35,864 bases of DNA, from assembly GCA_903828675.1 (NCBI GenBank), contig CAIKND010000135.1, positions 1 to 35,864 of the forward strand, written 5' to 3'. Source of the stretch: an uncultured Acidobacteriaceae bacterium. GTDB taxonomy: Bacteria > Acidobacteriota > Terriglobia > Terriglobales > Acidobacteriaceae. Each line of letters begins with the position of its first letter. The first letter of the stretch is position 1. The position numbers were made by a program, and so were the translations under genes. Below the pieces are notes generated by a model. The model was not told the origin of the DNA, did no database searches, and was given only the letters and a program-made list of their open reading frames with translations. Shown piece after piece: positions 16,761 to 25,285 of this stretch.

Positions 16761-16924
16761 CGTGCATCGCCTTGGTTTCGTGCTTTCCGGCTCTCATCCT
16801 CCTGAGAAGCAATTAGGCTCCCCACGAACAGGAATGTCGATTCATGTGTCTAGTGCGCTTTCTCCGTTCAAAAAGACCCAATGGGGTGAACACCTTAGGT
16901 CGCGCTTGTGGTAGATTGTTGTGC

Positions 16925-17422
16925 ATGGACCCAGGATCTCAGGTAGCAACGGAATTTACGAAGGTAACGAGCGATTCGCTCTTGAATCGCTCCTGGCCGA
17001 AGATCAAAGCCTGTATCGAGCCCCTTAGCCAAGAAGAAGTCAATTGGCAACCCCCCACGGCATCCTTGTCGAGCATTAGCGACACTCTCAAACACCTATC
17101 CGAGTCGATACTTCAAACAATCGCTGCCTGTAATGGGAGCAGCCTAGGTATTCCCCAGACTGTGTTGCCCAATCTCGAGAGCGACAAATTTACGGAAAAG
17201 GAATCACTCATTACTGAAATTGAAGAGGAACTCAAGGAACTCACTGACCTCCTAAAGGTATTACCCTCGGAATCCTTGGCACACAAGTGCAGAATCGGTG
17301 CGAGCGAAACAACTCTAATGGAAGTCATCGCCGAATTGGGCTGGGAATTTGCGACCGCTTGCGGCGAAATCAGCCAACAGGTGTCAGGCGTCTCGGATTC
17401 CGGGCAATCCTGTAGCGGCTAA
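16925..17422 (+). CDS. DinB-like fold protein
   Basis: 165 residues. The segment RSWPKIKACIEPLSQEEVNW followed by QPPTASLSSISDTLKHLSES matches the helix pattern at the front of DinB/YfiT-like four-helix bundle proteins (helix, L-x-x-E-x-x-W, then the helix with the first metal His in LKHL). The later metal His residues are not obvious, so a metal site is doubtful. Most such proteins are thiol or cofactor-related enzymes with unknown substrates. A longer frame from 16844 has no ribosome binding site; the ATG at 16925 is also weakly preceded. It stands alone and divergent from the tubulin-like operon. Confidence 0.55.
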   Translation: MDPGSQVATEFTKVTSDSLLNRSWPKIKACIEPLSQEEVNWQPPTASLSSISDTLKHLSESILQTIAACNGSSLGIPQTVLPNLESDKFTEKESLITEIEEELKELTDLLKVLPSESLAHKCRIGASETTLMEVIAELGWEFATACGEISQQVSGVSDSGQSCSG

Positions 17423-17555
17423 CTCGGACGGATGCTCACCATCTCGATCTGGTGCCACTAATCAAGGCCGATCCGAAGGGGCCGTTTCCGGGGATCAGCC
17501 CGGTCATGATTGTCGAAGCTTGTCAGTTTAGCGGAGATTCATATCCGGAGGATTC

Positions 17556-18071
17556 GTGGACAGCTTACAGGATGTCATTCGAAGAGTTGTAGAGGACCCG
17601 AAACGCAAAACAGATCTTAGGCTCCTGGCTAGAGATCTTGGAGTTGGGTACCGCTCCCTGATGTTTTGGATCGCCGGCAACGCTGACCGTCGATTTCCAG
17701 GAGAGTTCATTGTCCCGCTTTGTAGGTTGCTCAACAACTATGAGGCTCTGGACCACATGGAACAGCAGGCAGGAAGGCTTGCATTCTCCATCCCCGAACT
17801 GGAGTCGAAGGAGCGTACTGCCGACGTCAACATTCAGCGCCTCATGAAGGAGGTCGCTGAAGCGGTAGGCAGCCTGTGCGCTACGCTTGAAGACGGGGTT
17901 GTGGAAGAGAAGGAAGCATCCGCGACCTGCGCTGAACTCGATGATGTCATCCGTCACTGTGCCATGCTCAAGTATTGGCTGCAACAACAATCCGCTCCAA
18001 AGCACGTCGTTGTTCGACGGCAAAACAAAGCCGCGTCGCCGACAAGGCACCTCTCCGAGGAACGGCGTTAA
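17556..18071 (+). CDS. Phage CII-like DNA-binding regulator
   Basis: 171 residues beginning at GTG, with GGAGG just 5 bases upstream. Residues about 18-60 (LRLLARDLGVGYRSLMFWIA followed by a Phe-Pro-Gly segment and VPLCRLLNNYEAL) look like the helix-turn-helix of the phage CII/CP76 regulatory family. The C-terminal half is helical and acidic, likely for oligomerisation. Such genes normally sit in prophages, so this may be a prophage remnant; no other phage gene is visible nearby. Confidence 0.62.
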   Translation: MDSLQDVIRRVVEDPKRKTDLRLLARDLGVGYRSLMFWIAGNADRRFPGEFIVPLCRLLNNYEALDHMEQQAGRLAFSIPELESKERTADVNIQRLMKEVAEAVGSLCATLEDGVVEEKEASATCAELDDVIRHCAMLKYWLQQQSAPKHVVVRRQNKAASPTRHLSEERR

Positions 18072-18201
18072 CCGGGAGAAAAGCGCGGGCCGGCTCGATA
18101 CTTCAACTGTGAAATCGGTGATCGCCGAGTGCGAGCCTCTCGGGTGGAGAGCAGCCCCCTTTCGCTATCGGTTGCATGCGATCCAGCGAAACATGTTGTC
18201 A

Positions 18202-18217
18202 CCTGAATAATGCACAG
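18202..18217 (+). repeat. Left inverted repeat of the insertion sequence
   Basis: CCTGAATAATGCACAG; preceded by the target duplication TGTCA. Confidence 0.85.
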
Positions 18218-18307
18218 GGCCATTTGGCGACCCCTGGGAATCCTGTTTTACAACAGTAGGAACGCGGAGTTGCGAGCTTCGCGAACCGATTCCTAGGAGT
18301 CACCCAA

Positions 18308-19765
18308 ATGGTGAGGAATGAAAACCAGACTACGCCTGACAGCCCCGTCGATCAAGGGGTCCGCGCAGATATTCGGGAACCCAATAAAATCGGGGCTTCC
18401 ACGCCCTATGACTTCGAAGCGCGCAATCTGACCGCCTATGGCGGCCTGCTTCCGGTGGCTACCATGCTGGAAAATCTCGGTTTCCAGCAATTGGTCGAAG
18501 AGGCGTTGACGATCAAGCGGCAGACGCGCGTCATGCCGGTATACAGGTTCATACTGGGGATGGTGCTGGCCTGCTATGTAGGTTTCTCGCGCCTGAATCA
18601 ACTGCGTTATCTTGCGCGCGAACCGATGCTGACTGGCATACTGCGCGTGGCGCAACTGCCTCCGCAGTGCACCTTCTGGCGTTTTCTCGCTTCGCTTCAT
18701 CTGGGCGTGGCCTCGCAGCTACTCAAGGTGCAGTGGCGGATGCGCGAGCGAGTCTGGGCGGCGGCCAACGTAGCGCTTGACGAGGTCACCGTGGACACCG
18801 ATACCACCGTGCACACTCTGTTCGGCAACCAGATGGGCGGGCGCAAGGGCTACAACCCCAAGAACAAGGGGAAGAAAAGCTATCAGCCCATCCTGAGCTT
18901 CATCGCCGAGACGCGGGAGTACGCGGCGGGCTCCTTGCGCAACGGCGATCGTCCCGACGGTCGCGAGATCGCCGAGCATCTAGCGGCCGTGGCCAAGGGC
19001 TTGCCCGCAAGAGTGAAGGCCGTCTACGCGCGGGCCGATTCGGGCTTCTACTGCTGGCAGGCAGTTGAAGCCTACGAGGAGAGGAAGTGGCGTTTCATCA
19101 TGGTGGCGCGCAAAACGGCGCGGCTTATCGCTCAGTTGCAGGCGGCCAAGTGGAAGCGCTCTCCGTTGACCGACGCCGACGAACAATGCGAGTTTCTCTA
19201 TCAGCCCGAGGGATGGTGCAAAGCCTGCCGTTTTTTGGCGCTGCGCTACGAAAAGCCTCCTGAATCCAAGGACTCGGAAAAGCCTGAGCAATATCAACTG
19301 TTCGCGACGCCGGAGTACACGTACCGGGTCTTCGTGACCAATCTGGAAGGGCATCTGGATGCTCTGGTGTGGTTCTATAATCAGCGCGCGGCAGCCGAGA
19401 ATCTCATTAAGGAAGCCAATAACGATGCGGGCCTGACGGCGCATCCGTCGAATCGCTGGATGATGAACGCCAACTGGTTCCAGATCGCCATGCTGGCCTA
19501 CAACCTGAACTGCTGGCTGCAACTGTTCAATCGCGAACAGAGCATCGCGGTGGAAGCCATGAAGCACACGACGCTGGTTACGTCGCGCCTGCGCTTCCTC
19601 TTCGTGGCCGCCCGCATCTGGCGCCACGCCGGTAGAGTGGGCGTCAGCTATAGCGACCATTACCAAGAGAAGGGCGCGTTTCAACAGCTCATGGACCGTC
19701 TGCGCAAAGTCGTGCGCGGGCCGGATGGATTTGCGCCCGTCCTGCCCGTGCCGCTACGCGCCTGA
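18308..19765 (+). CDS. IS1380-family transposase
   Basis: 485 residues, full length for the family. The DDE catalytic core is visible: VDTDTTVHTLFG with the first Asp, ARADSGFYCW with the second Asp, and YNQRAAAENLIKEANNDAG with the Glu. The segment GRKGYNPKNKGKKSYQPILS is typical of IS1380-like enzymes. The ATG has AGGAG 8 bases upstream. The gene appears functional; its ends lie well inside the two inverted repeats. Confidence 0.93.
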   Translation: MVRNENQTTPDSPVDQGVRADIREPNKIGASTPYDFEARNLTAYGGLLPVATMLENLGFQQLVEEALTIKRQTRVMPVYRFILGMVLACYVGFSRLNQLRYLAREPMLTGILRVAQLPPQCTFWRFLASLHLGVASQLLKVQWRMRERVWAAANVALDEVTVDTDTTVHTLFGNQMGGRKGYNPKNKGKKSYQPILSFIAETREYAAGSLRNGDRPDGREIAEHLAAVAKGLPARVKAVYARADSGFYCWQAVEAYEERKWRFIMVARKTARLIAQLQAAKWKRSPLTDADEQCEFLYQPEGWCKACRFLALRYEKPPESKDSEKPEQYQLFATPEYTYRVFVTNLEGHLDALVWFYNQRAAAENLIKEANNDAGLTAHPSNRWMMNANWFQIAMLAYNLNCWLQLFNREQSIAVEAMKHTTLVTSRLRFLFVAARIWRHAGRVGVSYSDHYQEKGAFQQLMDRLRKVVRGPDGFAPVLPVPLRA

Positions 19766-19932
19766 TTCGAAAGCAAAAATGGCGCATAAATTTTTATGCA
19801 CAGGGAGGCCATTCGATTCAAATACTTACCGCGCTGGCTGCGGACGGCCGAAACCCGGAAGAGAAGCGCGTGGCGTCAGTAACGGGAGCGCCGCCCAGCG
19901 CTCAACAGGCCCGGCGCGCTTGCGTGCTCACG

Positions 19933-19948
19933 CTGTGCATAATTCAGG
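19933..19948 (-). repeat. Right inverted repeat of the insertion sequence
   Basis: CTGTGCATAATTCAGG, the reverse complement of the left end with one mismatch; followed by the target duplication TGTCA. Confidence 0.85.
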
Positions 19949-19960
19949 TGTCATAAATCG

Positions 19961-21358
19961 CTATCGGAGACGAGGCGGGACATTAAGGGTGCATTGGAGA
20001 TAACTCCGAAAGCGCTGAGCTAGACAGTTCAATGAATCGATTCCCCAAATTTCAAGGTTCTTTTCACATGGCCCGGTGTCCTCCTCGACATCTCGCATCA
20101 ACAAATCGGCGTCCCTAGGAGAAAGGGCACAAATAAGCAGAGTTCTCGCACCAGAGCCCCCAATCTGCTTGGCCCGATGAAGCACTTCGAAGGCTTTGCG
20201 TTTCAGCGCGGGCTGATCCGAAGACAGTGAGCACGAGACGGCAAGCATTTGGTAACCAAGAACGGCTACTACATCTAATTCAAAGTCTCGAATTGCAATG
20301 CCGCGTGCGCTCTGTCGAGCGAAATGCACAGAGTGGTGGACAGCCCACTTAGGATATCCTAAATCAATAAGCGAACCCTTCAAAGCGTCAAAAGCCAGCA
20401 ACTCAAGGCACTGGTAGTGAAGGAATTGGTTAAGATTAGAGAGTCCCTGCTCGCTGAGATTTTGGACTCGAAGAACACTTCCCAATTCAGCTTCGAGCCA
20501 AACAGTGTCGCCTCCAAAGATGTGCGCGAGGTCCGAAGTGAGTCTCTTCCACTCGACATCCGGGGAAAGCCTGATCCAAGGTAGATCCTCTTTAGGCCAG
20601 GAATCACGCGGCGGGGGCTGTGGCCAGCGGAACCAACCTCGGTGTTCAGGGTCCGTCTTCCAACATTTCTCCCACACACGCGAGAGCCATCTGCCATAGG
20701 CCTTGCGGCTTTCAATTGGGAGAAGCAATGGGAGCATCTTAACTCCAGCCGACACCAATTCAGCTTCCGGTTCGGAAAGCTCGAAGCATTGATGAGACTG
20801 GGGCGAATAGAAGTTTGGCGTGAAGCCGTTCAAAGATGACAAATCGGCAATCCCGAGGGACCAGCTCGTGCGCTCATCCCCCAACTGAAGGTCCGCATCA
20901 TAGCCCACTGTTAAAACGTCCTCGCCGGGGCTGAGATAGCTAACTTCGTAGCTATAGTGCCCGCCTCTTCCGTCAATCCCGGAAGCAATTGCCTCCATAG
21001 CATGTACTGACAGTGCGCGTGAGCCGCCGGTGAAATGCAAATGGACTCGACATCCCGGCTTCTGAAGAGGGAGAAGATCAGTGACGGCATTCCGGATCGC
21101 AATTGAATTCGAATGCGGGACTACAATTTCATTCCACCGAAGTGCACATCCCGGCTGCAGAAGGGAATCATCTTGCAGCCTGGCCGTTAATAGACGCCGC
21201 ACGCGTTCGGCCTCATCGGTTGTGTCTTGAATGCATAGGGCGGAGAATGTGGGCAATTCCCCATCTCGCATAAGGCACAGCAGACAGAGGCGGTATGCGG
21301 CAACAAGGATTGGAACTTCGCTTAAACCGACGGTGAGAATGATTTGTGTCGAAGCCAT
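19961..21358 (-). CDS. Orphan CARF-like protein with degenerate PD-(D/E)XK-like C-terminus
   Basis: 465 residues. The N-terminal third is a Rossmann-like domain: strand IILTVGLSEVPILVA, then HLHFTGGSRALSVHAMEAI (about 106-124), whose TGGSR loop matches the TGGT/K loop of CARF domains that bind cyclic oligoadenylate in type III CRISPR accessory proteins such as the Card1/Can2 group. The C-terminus has the end-of-nuclease pattern ELDVVAVLGYQMLAVSCSLS (about 360-379), but the catalytic E-x-K of this group reads S-C-S, so cleavage may be lost or altered. No CRISPR array or cas gene is present. The start ATG has only a weak AGGA upstream. The stop lies 8 bases from the insertion sequence target duplication. 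Confidence 0.65.
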   Translation of the reverse strand: MASTQIILTVGLSEVPILVAAYRLCLLCLMRDGELPTFSALCIQDTTDEAERVRRLLTARLQDDSLLQPGCALRWNEIVVPHSNSIAIRNAVTDLLPLQKPGCRVHLHFTGGSRALSVHAMEAIASGIDGRGGHYSYEVSYLSPGEDVLTVGYDADLQLGDERTSWSLGIADLSSLNGFTPNFYSPQSHQCFELSEPEAELVSAGVKMLPLLLPIESRKAYGRWLSRVWEKCWKTDPEHRGWFRWPQPPPRDSWPKEDLPWIRLSPDVEWKRLTSDLAHIFGGDTVWLEAELGSVLRVQNLSEQGLSNLNQFLHYQCLELLAFDALKGSLIDLGYPKWAVHHSVHFARQSARGIAIRDFELDVVAVLGYQMLAVSCSLSSDQPALKRKAFEVLHRAKQIGGSGARTLLICALSPRDADLLMRDVEEDTGPCEKNLEIWGIDSLNCLAQRFRSYLQCTLNVPPRLR

Positions 21359-21648
21359 CGCAGTCCAAACATCCTAACAAAGCACCGATTGAGTTGGATC
21401 AACTATACTTCAGCACGCTCGCTGTTACCTGGCGAAAGTCGCCATGAAGCAAGTTGACGGGACTGGACGGAGGTGTGTTACGGCCAGTTCCGAGGACAAA
21501 CTGCGGCAAGAGTTGCGATGATCATCAAGATTTTCACTTTTCGTAAATTGTTCGATGAAGGCCGTTCATCGACATTGATCAAAATGAACACACAGATTGA
21601 GTTTACGTACCGTGGATACATCAACCATAATGATTCCGAGGAGCCAAG
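21359..21648. promoter_or_regulatory. Divergent intergenic region with two inverted repeats
   Basis: The 290-base gap between the CARF-like gene and the PLP enzyme holds TGGCGA/TCGCCA at 21430-21444 and TCGATGA/TCATCGA at 21552-21572. Both could be operators. No SAM or other riboswitch was recognised, and the promoter boxes are not convincing. Confidence 0.4.
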
Positions 21649-22812
21649 GTGACGATCGCTATCAACTCACATAGGCCGAAAACTGTAGCAGTTCGTGCTG
21701 GGTTTGGAACCGATACGTCTTTCGGTTCAATTGCACAACCAATCCATCAAACGTCAACGTTCGCATTCCGTGCCGTCAACGAGCCGGGGCCGCATGACTA
21801 CAGCCGAACAAGTAACCCCACACGTGAGGCACTGGAGTCCTGCCTGGCTGCGCTAGAGGGTGGCAAGTTCGGCTATGCATTTGCCTCTGGGATGGCCGCC
21901 GAAACGACCCTCTTATCGACTTTCGGCGCTGGAGATCATCTCATCGTCCATCGTGATCTCTACAGTGGCACCCATCGCTTACTGACCGGAGCCCTGGCAA
22001 ACAAGAACATCCTATTTGATTTTGTCGACGTGATTGATCTGGATGCCATCAGAGCTGCGGTTCGACCTTCCACGAAAGCAATCTGGATTGAGTCACCGAC
22101 CAACCCATGTCTGCGGGTAGTCGATTTGAAGGGAATTGCCGGGGTTGCCGAGGAATACGGGATCTTCACAATGTGCGACAACACCATCGCGTCACCCTAC
22201 TTCCAACGCCCTTTGGAACATGGGATAGACGTTGTGGTTCATTCAACGACGAAGTACCTGAACGGCCACTCGGACGTTATTGGTGGCGCTCTCATTCTTA
22301 ACGATTCAGAGATCGCAAAGAAGATCGCTTTTCTCCAAAATACCATGGGCGCTGTACCGTCCCCGTTCGACTGCTTCCTCGTGCTCCGGGGCATCAAGAC
22401 GCTTCCGGTCAGAATGGAAGAGCACAATCGCAACGCCCTGGCGATTGCAAGTTTTCTTCAGCATCATCCCAAGGTCTCGGAAGTCCTCCATCCAGGACTT
22501 GAGAGCCATCCTCAGTACGAATTGGCTCGCAAGCAAATGAGCGGGTATGGGGGAACCTTTTCATTTCGTGTCCGGGGCGCTCGGGACGAAGCTTTCCGAT
22601 TTCTAGGTGCCCTCAAGTTGTTCACGATTGCCCAGTCTTTTGGAGGCGTGCAATCCCTTATTGCACATCCTGTTACTATGACGCACAAGTGGCTGCCACC
22701 TGATATGCGGCAGGTAATGGGCATCACTGATGAACTGATTCGAATCTCAGTTGGCCTTGAAGACGTCGAGGACCTTTTAGCGGATCTCGATTTGAGCCTC
22801 GCGGAAATGTAG
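21649..22812 (+). CDS. Cystathionine gamma-synthase/lyase-type PLP enzyme
   Basis: 387 residues, the usual length for the Cys/Met-metabolism PLP family. Visible active-site elements are YSRTSNPTRE (51-60), the ASGMAA loop, the CDNT Asp177 that holds the pyridine nitrogen, and the PLP-binding Lys202 in HSTTKYLNGHSDVIGG. The C-terminal SxGLED segment (SVGLEDVEDL) is also present. Members make or cleave cystathionine, methionine or related sulphur amino acids; sequence alone cannot choose between synthase and gamma-lyase. It starts at GTG with GAGGAG 5 bases upstream. The VOC gene follows in the same direction after 110 bases. Confidence 0.9.
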   Translation: MTIAINSHRPKTVAVRAGFGTDTSFGSIAQPIHQTSTFAFRAVNEPGPHDYSRTSNPTREALESCLAALEGGKFGYAFASGMAAETTLLSTFGAGDHLIVHRDLYSGTHRLLTGALANKNILFDFVDVIDLDAIRAAVRPSTKAIWIESPTNPCLRVVDLKGIAGVAEEYGIFTMCDNTIASPYFQRPLEHGIDVVVHSTTKYLNGHSDVIGGALILNDSEIAKKIAFLQNTMGAVPSPFDCFLVLRGIKTLPVRMEEHNRNALAIASFLQHHPKVSEVLHPGLESHPQYELARKQMSGYGGTFSFRVRGARDEAFRFLGALKLFTIAQSFGGVQSLIAHPVTMTHKWLPPDMRQVMGITDELIRISVGLEDVEDLLADLDLSLAEM

Positions 22813-22922
22813 TGCTTCTTCATTCAGCGCCTCTTACAGATTGGTAAATCCGGGGCACTGGCCGCGCCCATCGTCTCTGCCACGCTTGAGGCGGAACAAG
22901 AGGCCAGGGGGCCGATCCATTT

Positions 22923-23723
22923 ATGCGCGGAATCACTGGAATCGATCATCCCGTCATCGCGGTCCGCGATCTAGGCAGTGCAAGAATGACCTTCGAGCGC
23001 CTCGGATTTGCGATTTCTGGCCGTGGTACTCACTTGGAATGGGGCACCGGAAACTGCTGCATCATGTTTCCGAAAGGCTACCTTGAGTTGGTGGGGATTG
23101 TTGATTCCACTCGCTACACGCATGGTCTTGACGAGTTTTTGAACATGCGGGAAGGCCTCGTTGGCATAGCGCTCAGCACGGAAAGTGCGGACAGAGCGTG
23201 TCACGACCTCGCGGCGGCAGGAATTGGGGTCGAGCCAGTCCGAGAAGTAACGCGAAATATGGAAACTCCGACCGGATTCTGCCAGCCGCGGTTTCGCGTT
23301 TGCTTTCTAGATCGAGCCGGGGTTCCAGGCCTGCCGTCGACGGCCATCTGTCAGCACCTCACACCTGAGTTGTTGCGGCATGCCGATTGGCTCAAGCACC
23401 CGAATGGCGCCACTGGCATCGTATCCATCACGCTGCCAGTTCCAAGCTTAGAAGCCGCGACCTCGGCATATCGGGCGCTGTTTGGTCAGGATATGGTCAG
23501 TTGCACCCCCACGTCCTCAGAGATCCGAATGGAGAATGGTACGATGATTCGCCTGGTGTCCGGCCGAAGAACAGAGGAGTTGAAGCTGGCCGTGGAGAGC
23601 CTCGCCTGCGTTCAGATGTGGCTTGGAGACTCGAGGGTTCCGTTCCTGATGTTGCCGGATGGCGGCGTTCAGGTTCAGTCGGAGCATGGATGCGGAGTAA
23701 TCACCAACTTTGTTGAACAATAA
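22923..23723 (+). CDS. VOC/glyoxalase-fold protein
   Basis: 266 residues with the glyoxalase-like start GITGIDHPVIAVRDLGSARM (His9 as possible metal ligand), the segment GNCCIMFPKGYLELVG, and a second half beginning TGIVSITLPVPSLEAATSAY, which together give two paired beta-alpha-beta-beta-beta modules. It resembles the glyoxalase_3 group; its substrate is unknown. It lies downstream of the PLP enzyme, suggesting one transcript, and no obvious ribosome binding site other than AGGGGG about 14 bases upstream is seen. Confidence 0.8.
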   Translation: MRGITGIDHPVIAVRDLGSARMTFERLGFAISGRGTHLEWGTGNCCIMFPKGYLELVGIVDSTRYTHGLDEFLNMREGLVGIALSTESADRACHDLAAAGIGVEPVREVTRNMETPTGFCQPRFRVCFLDRAGVPGLPSTAICQHLTPELLRHADWLKHPNGATGIVSITLPVPSLEAATSAYRALFGQDMVSCTPTSSEIRMENGTMIRLVSGRRTEELKLAVESLACVQMWLGDSRVPFLMLPDGGVQVQSEHGCGVITNFVEQ

Positions 23724-24217
23724 CCTCCTGTTGATTACTCAAAGCTAAAGGGCGGACCTGAGCGTTTGTACGAGTATATTCAATGCGAATGGATGGCGAA
23801 TATTGAGAGAGCGGGCGGCCTAGCGTCATCGAATGCTCGGCAATGGTCGTGGTAGCCGCCACTTGAAGACTCCCCCCCCAATTCGAACGCGTAAACAAGG
23901 ATCCATGGCTGCTATTCGCTTGCCTCTGAAGAAAGGCAGAAGGCTACGCCCGATCTTGTGCGCCACAAGTCCTTGCACTCTTTCCAGGCGGCAGTAGGTT
24001 TCTTTATCACAAGCCAGAACAGGACCTCCACCATTGCAGCGGCTTCCGGTCAATAATCCTGATTCCTGAGTTCCAGTCTCAATGCACGAGTTCGACGTCT
24101 GCAAAATGGATCGGCGGAATCTCTTCCTAGCAAAAAGGCCCTCCCGTTCTCCTTTGTGGTATACTTCGCGCAATTCAGCATAATGCATTTGGACCGCATG
24201 AATTGGAAGTGCTCGCT
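23724..24217. other. Gene-free stretch before the STAND cassette
   Basis: About 490 bases. It contains a run of eight C at 23872-23879. Open frames on the minus strand (for example 23826-24188) show no domain and no good start. The leader of the membrane-protein gene lies at its end. No tRNA or obvious repeat was found. Confidence 0.45.
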
Positions 24218-24766
24218 ATGTCCGAAGAGGTGTCTTCCGTTGTCACTGAATCCGCGTTAGATGATCCGCCATTCAAAAATTGGGATATTGGTAGTCTGGT
24301 TTCGCTTCTCGACAGTACAAGAGAAGAAGTTCGGGCGCACCGTTCACAGTTGTATGGTGCGGTCACCGCAGCCTTCCTTCTGCCTGTGGCAACGATCGCC
24401 GCTCAGGCGACACATTTTCTGTGGGATTACCACGGGCTTTGGGGTAAAGTTGCCTTTGGCCTTTGGTGTATCGGACTCATCTTTTTAGGTGTTGGTCTGT
24501 GGTGGATTCGCCCGAAGGGAACCGTCTGGAATCTCCTAAAAATGAAGGGAACAGAATCTGAGATTCTGACGCTGTCACAATCTGCACTCCGCGGTCGCGA
24601 GAAACAGAACCTTGCCGAATGCATCGACGCAGAATGCGATCTCCTGCGACGCGTCTTCGCTGCCTCCGGTTTCTTCTCATGGGCTCTCTTTTCATTCATT
24701 CTTTCCGCCGGTACAGAGTTCTGGGGATTCGTGTCGTGCATTTTCCTCCATGGAGGCCAGAAATGA
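24218..24766 (+). CDS. Three-TM membrane protein, possible effector
   Basis: 182 residues starting at ATG with GGAAG about 8 bases upstream. A cytoplasmic helix (SLLDSTREEVRAHRSQLYGA) precedes a TM hairpin (about 52-70 and 80-98) and a last hydrophobic segment near the end (FFSWALFSFILSAG). The helix-then-2TM pattern loosely recalls SLATT-like pore-forming effectors of conflict systems, but the match is by eye only. The TGA stop overlaps the next ATG as ATGA. Confidence 0.6.
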   Translation: MSEEVSSVVTESALDDPPFKNWDIGSLVSLLDSTREEVRAHRSQLYGAVTAAFLLPVATIAAQATHFLWDYHGLWGKVAFGLWCIGLIFLGVGLWWIRPKGTVWNLLKMKGTESEILTLSQSALRGREKQNLAECIDAECDLLRRVFAASGFFSWALFSFILSAGTEFWGFVSCIFLHGGQK

Positions 24767-25116
24767 AACATCGGCTAATTTGTCTTCATAATGGTGCACC
24801 CCATGCAATCGCGGACGAAAAACAGGAAGACCCGCTAGTTTTAAGAAACTTCATCCAAGGCCATCTTGCAAGCAGACTCATGAGTCGTGGGGATCTGCGC
24901 TTCCCAATCTGGTTCTTCTGGCTATACGACGATCCAAAGGAATTAGAAAAGGCGAAGAGAAGCTTCAGTGTCCCCATGGCAGAGATGCAGACGACCATTG
25001 AAGATATTGCCGATCGGGAGAATTATTCCTTAGGCCAAGGTAAACTCCGTACAACATGGGATCTCGGGAAGAATAGAACGCGTTCGCTATGTTTTCTGAT
25101 TTTCAGATCGAGATGA
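24763..25116 (+). CDS. Small protein of the STAND cassette
   Basis: 117 residues, no recognised domain. It begins at an ATG overlapping the previous stop as ATGA, which fixes the start. Sequence shows an aromatic strand FPIWFFWLYDD and a charged helix. The coupling to the membrane protein suggests a partner or regulator of it. Confidence 0.6.
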   Translation: MKHRLICLHNGAPHAIADEKQEDPLVLRNFIQGHLASRLMSRGDLRFPIWFFWLYDDPKELEKAKRSFSVPMAEMQTTIEDIADRENYSLGQGKLRTTWDLGKNRTRSLCFLIFRSR

Positions 25117-25136
25117 CGTGGCTATACTCGGGACAA

Positions 25137-25195
25137 CTAAGCGGAACTCGCTTAGATTCAGCTGGTTTGACAGTGTCAGTGCCCGCGATTAATTC
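25137..25195 (+). promoter_or_regulatory. Possible promoter/operator before the STAND gene
   Basis: CTAAGCG/CGCTTAG hairpin at 25137-25155, then a consensus -35 TTGACA at 25167-25172 inside the palindrome TGACAGTGTCA. The -10 candidate TAATTC at 25190 is weak. Confidence 0.35.
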
Positions 25196-25285
25196 TCGGC
25201 TTGTCGGTGTCTATTTTCAGGGATAGGCTTCACGAAGCTCGCCGCCCGCCGATATGGAAATCAGTGCATCGGAGACCACAGCAAA

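Larger units (their letters stand above)
18202..19948 (+). mobile_element. IS1380-family-like insertion sequence, 1747 bp, intact
   Basis: Terminal inverted repeats begin CCTGAAT and match over 16 bases with one mismatch. The element is flanked by a 5-bp direct repeat TGTCA at 18197-18201 and 19949-19953, the target duplication. Size, ends and the transposase fit the IS1380 family. The identical target duplication suggests relatively recent insertion. Confidence 0.88.

Noticed and set aside
18980..19684. Long minus-strand frame inside the insertion sequence
   Set aside because: It is a shadow of the transposase and has no domain of its own.
19961..21358. CRISPR array or cas genes around the CARF-like gene
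   Set aside because: No regularly spaced direct repeats or cas-like proteins were found on either side.
21359..21648. SAM riboswitch before the PLP enzyme
   Set aside because: Only short inverted repeats are present; no conserved riboswitch core was recognised.
23826..24188. 120-residue minus-strand frame before the STAND cassette
   Set aside because: No domain, no good ribosome binding site and odd composition.
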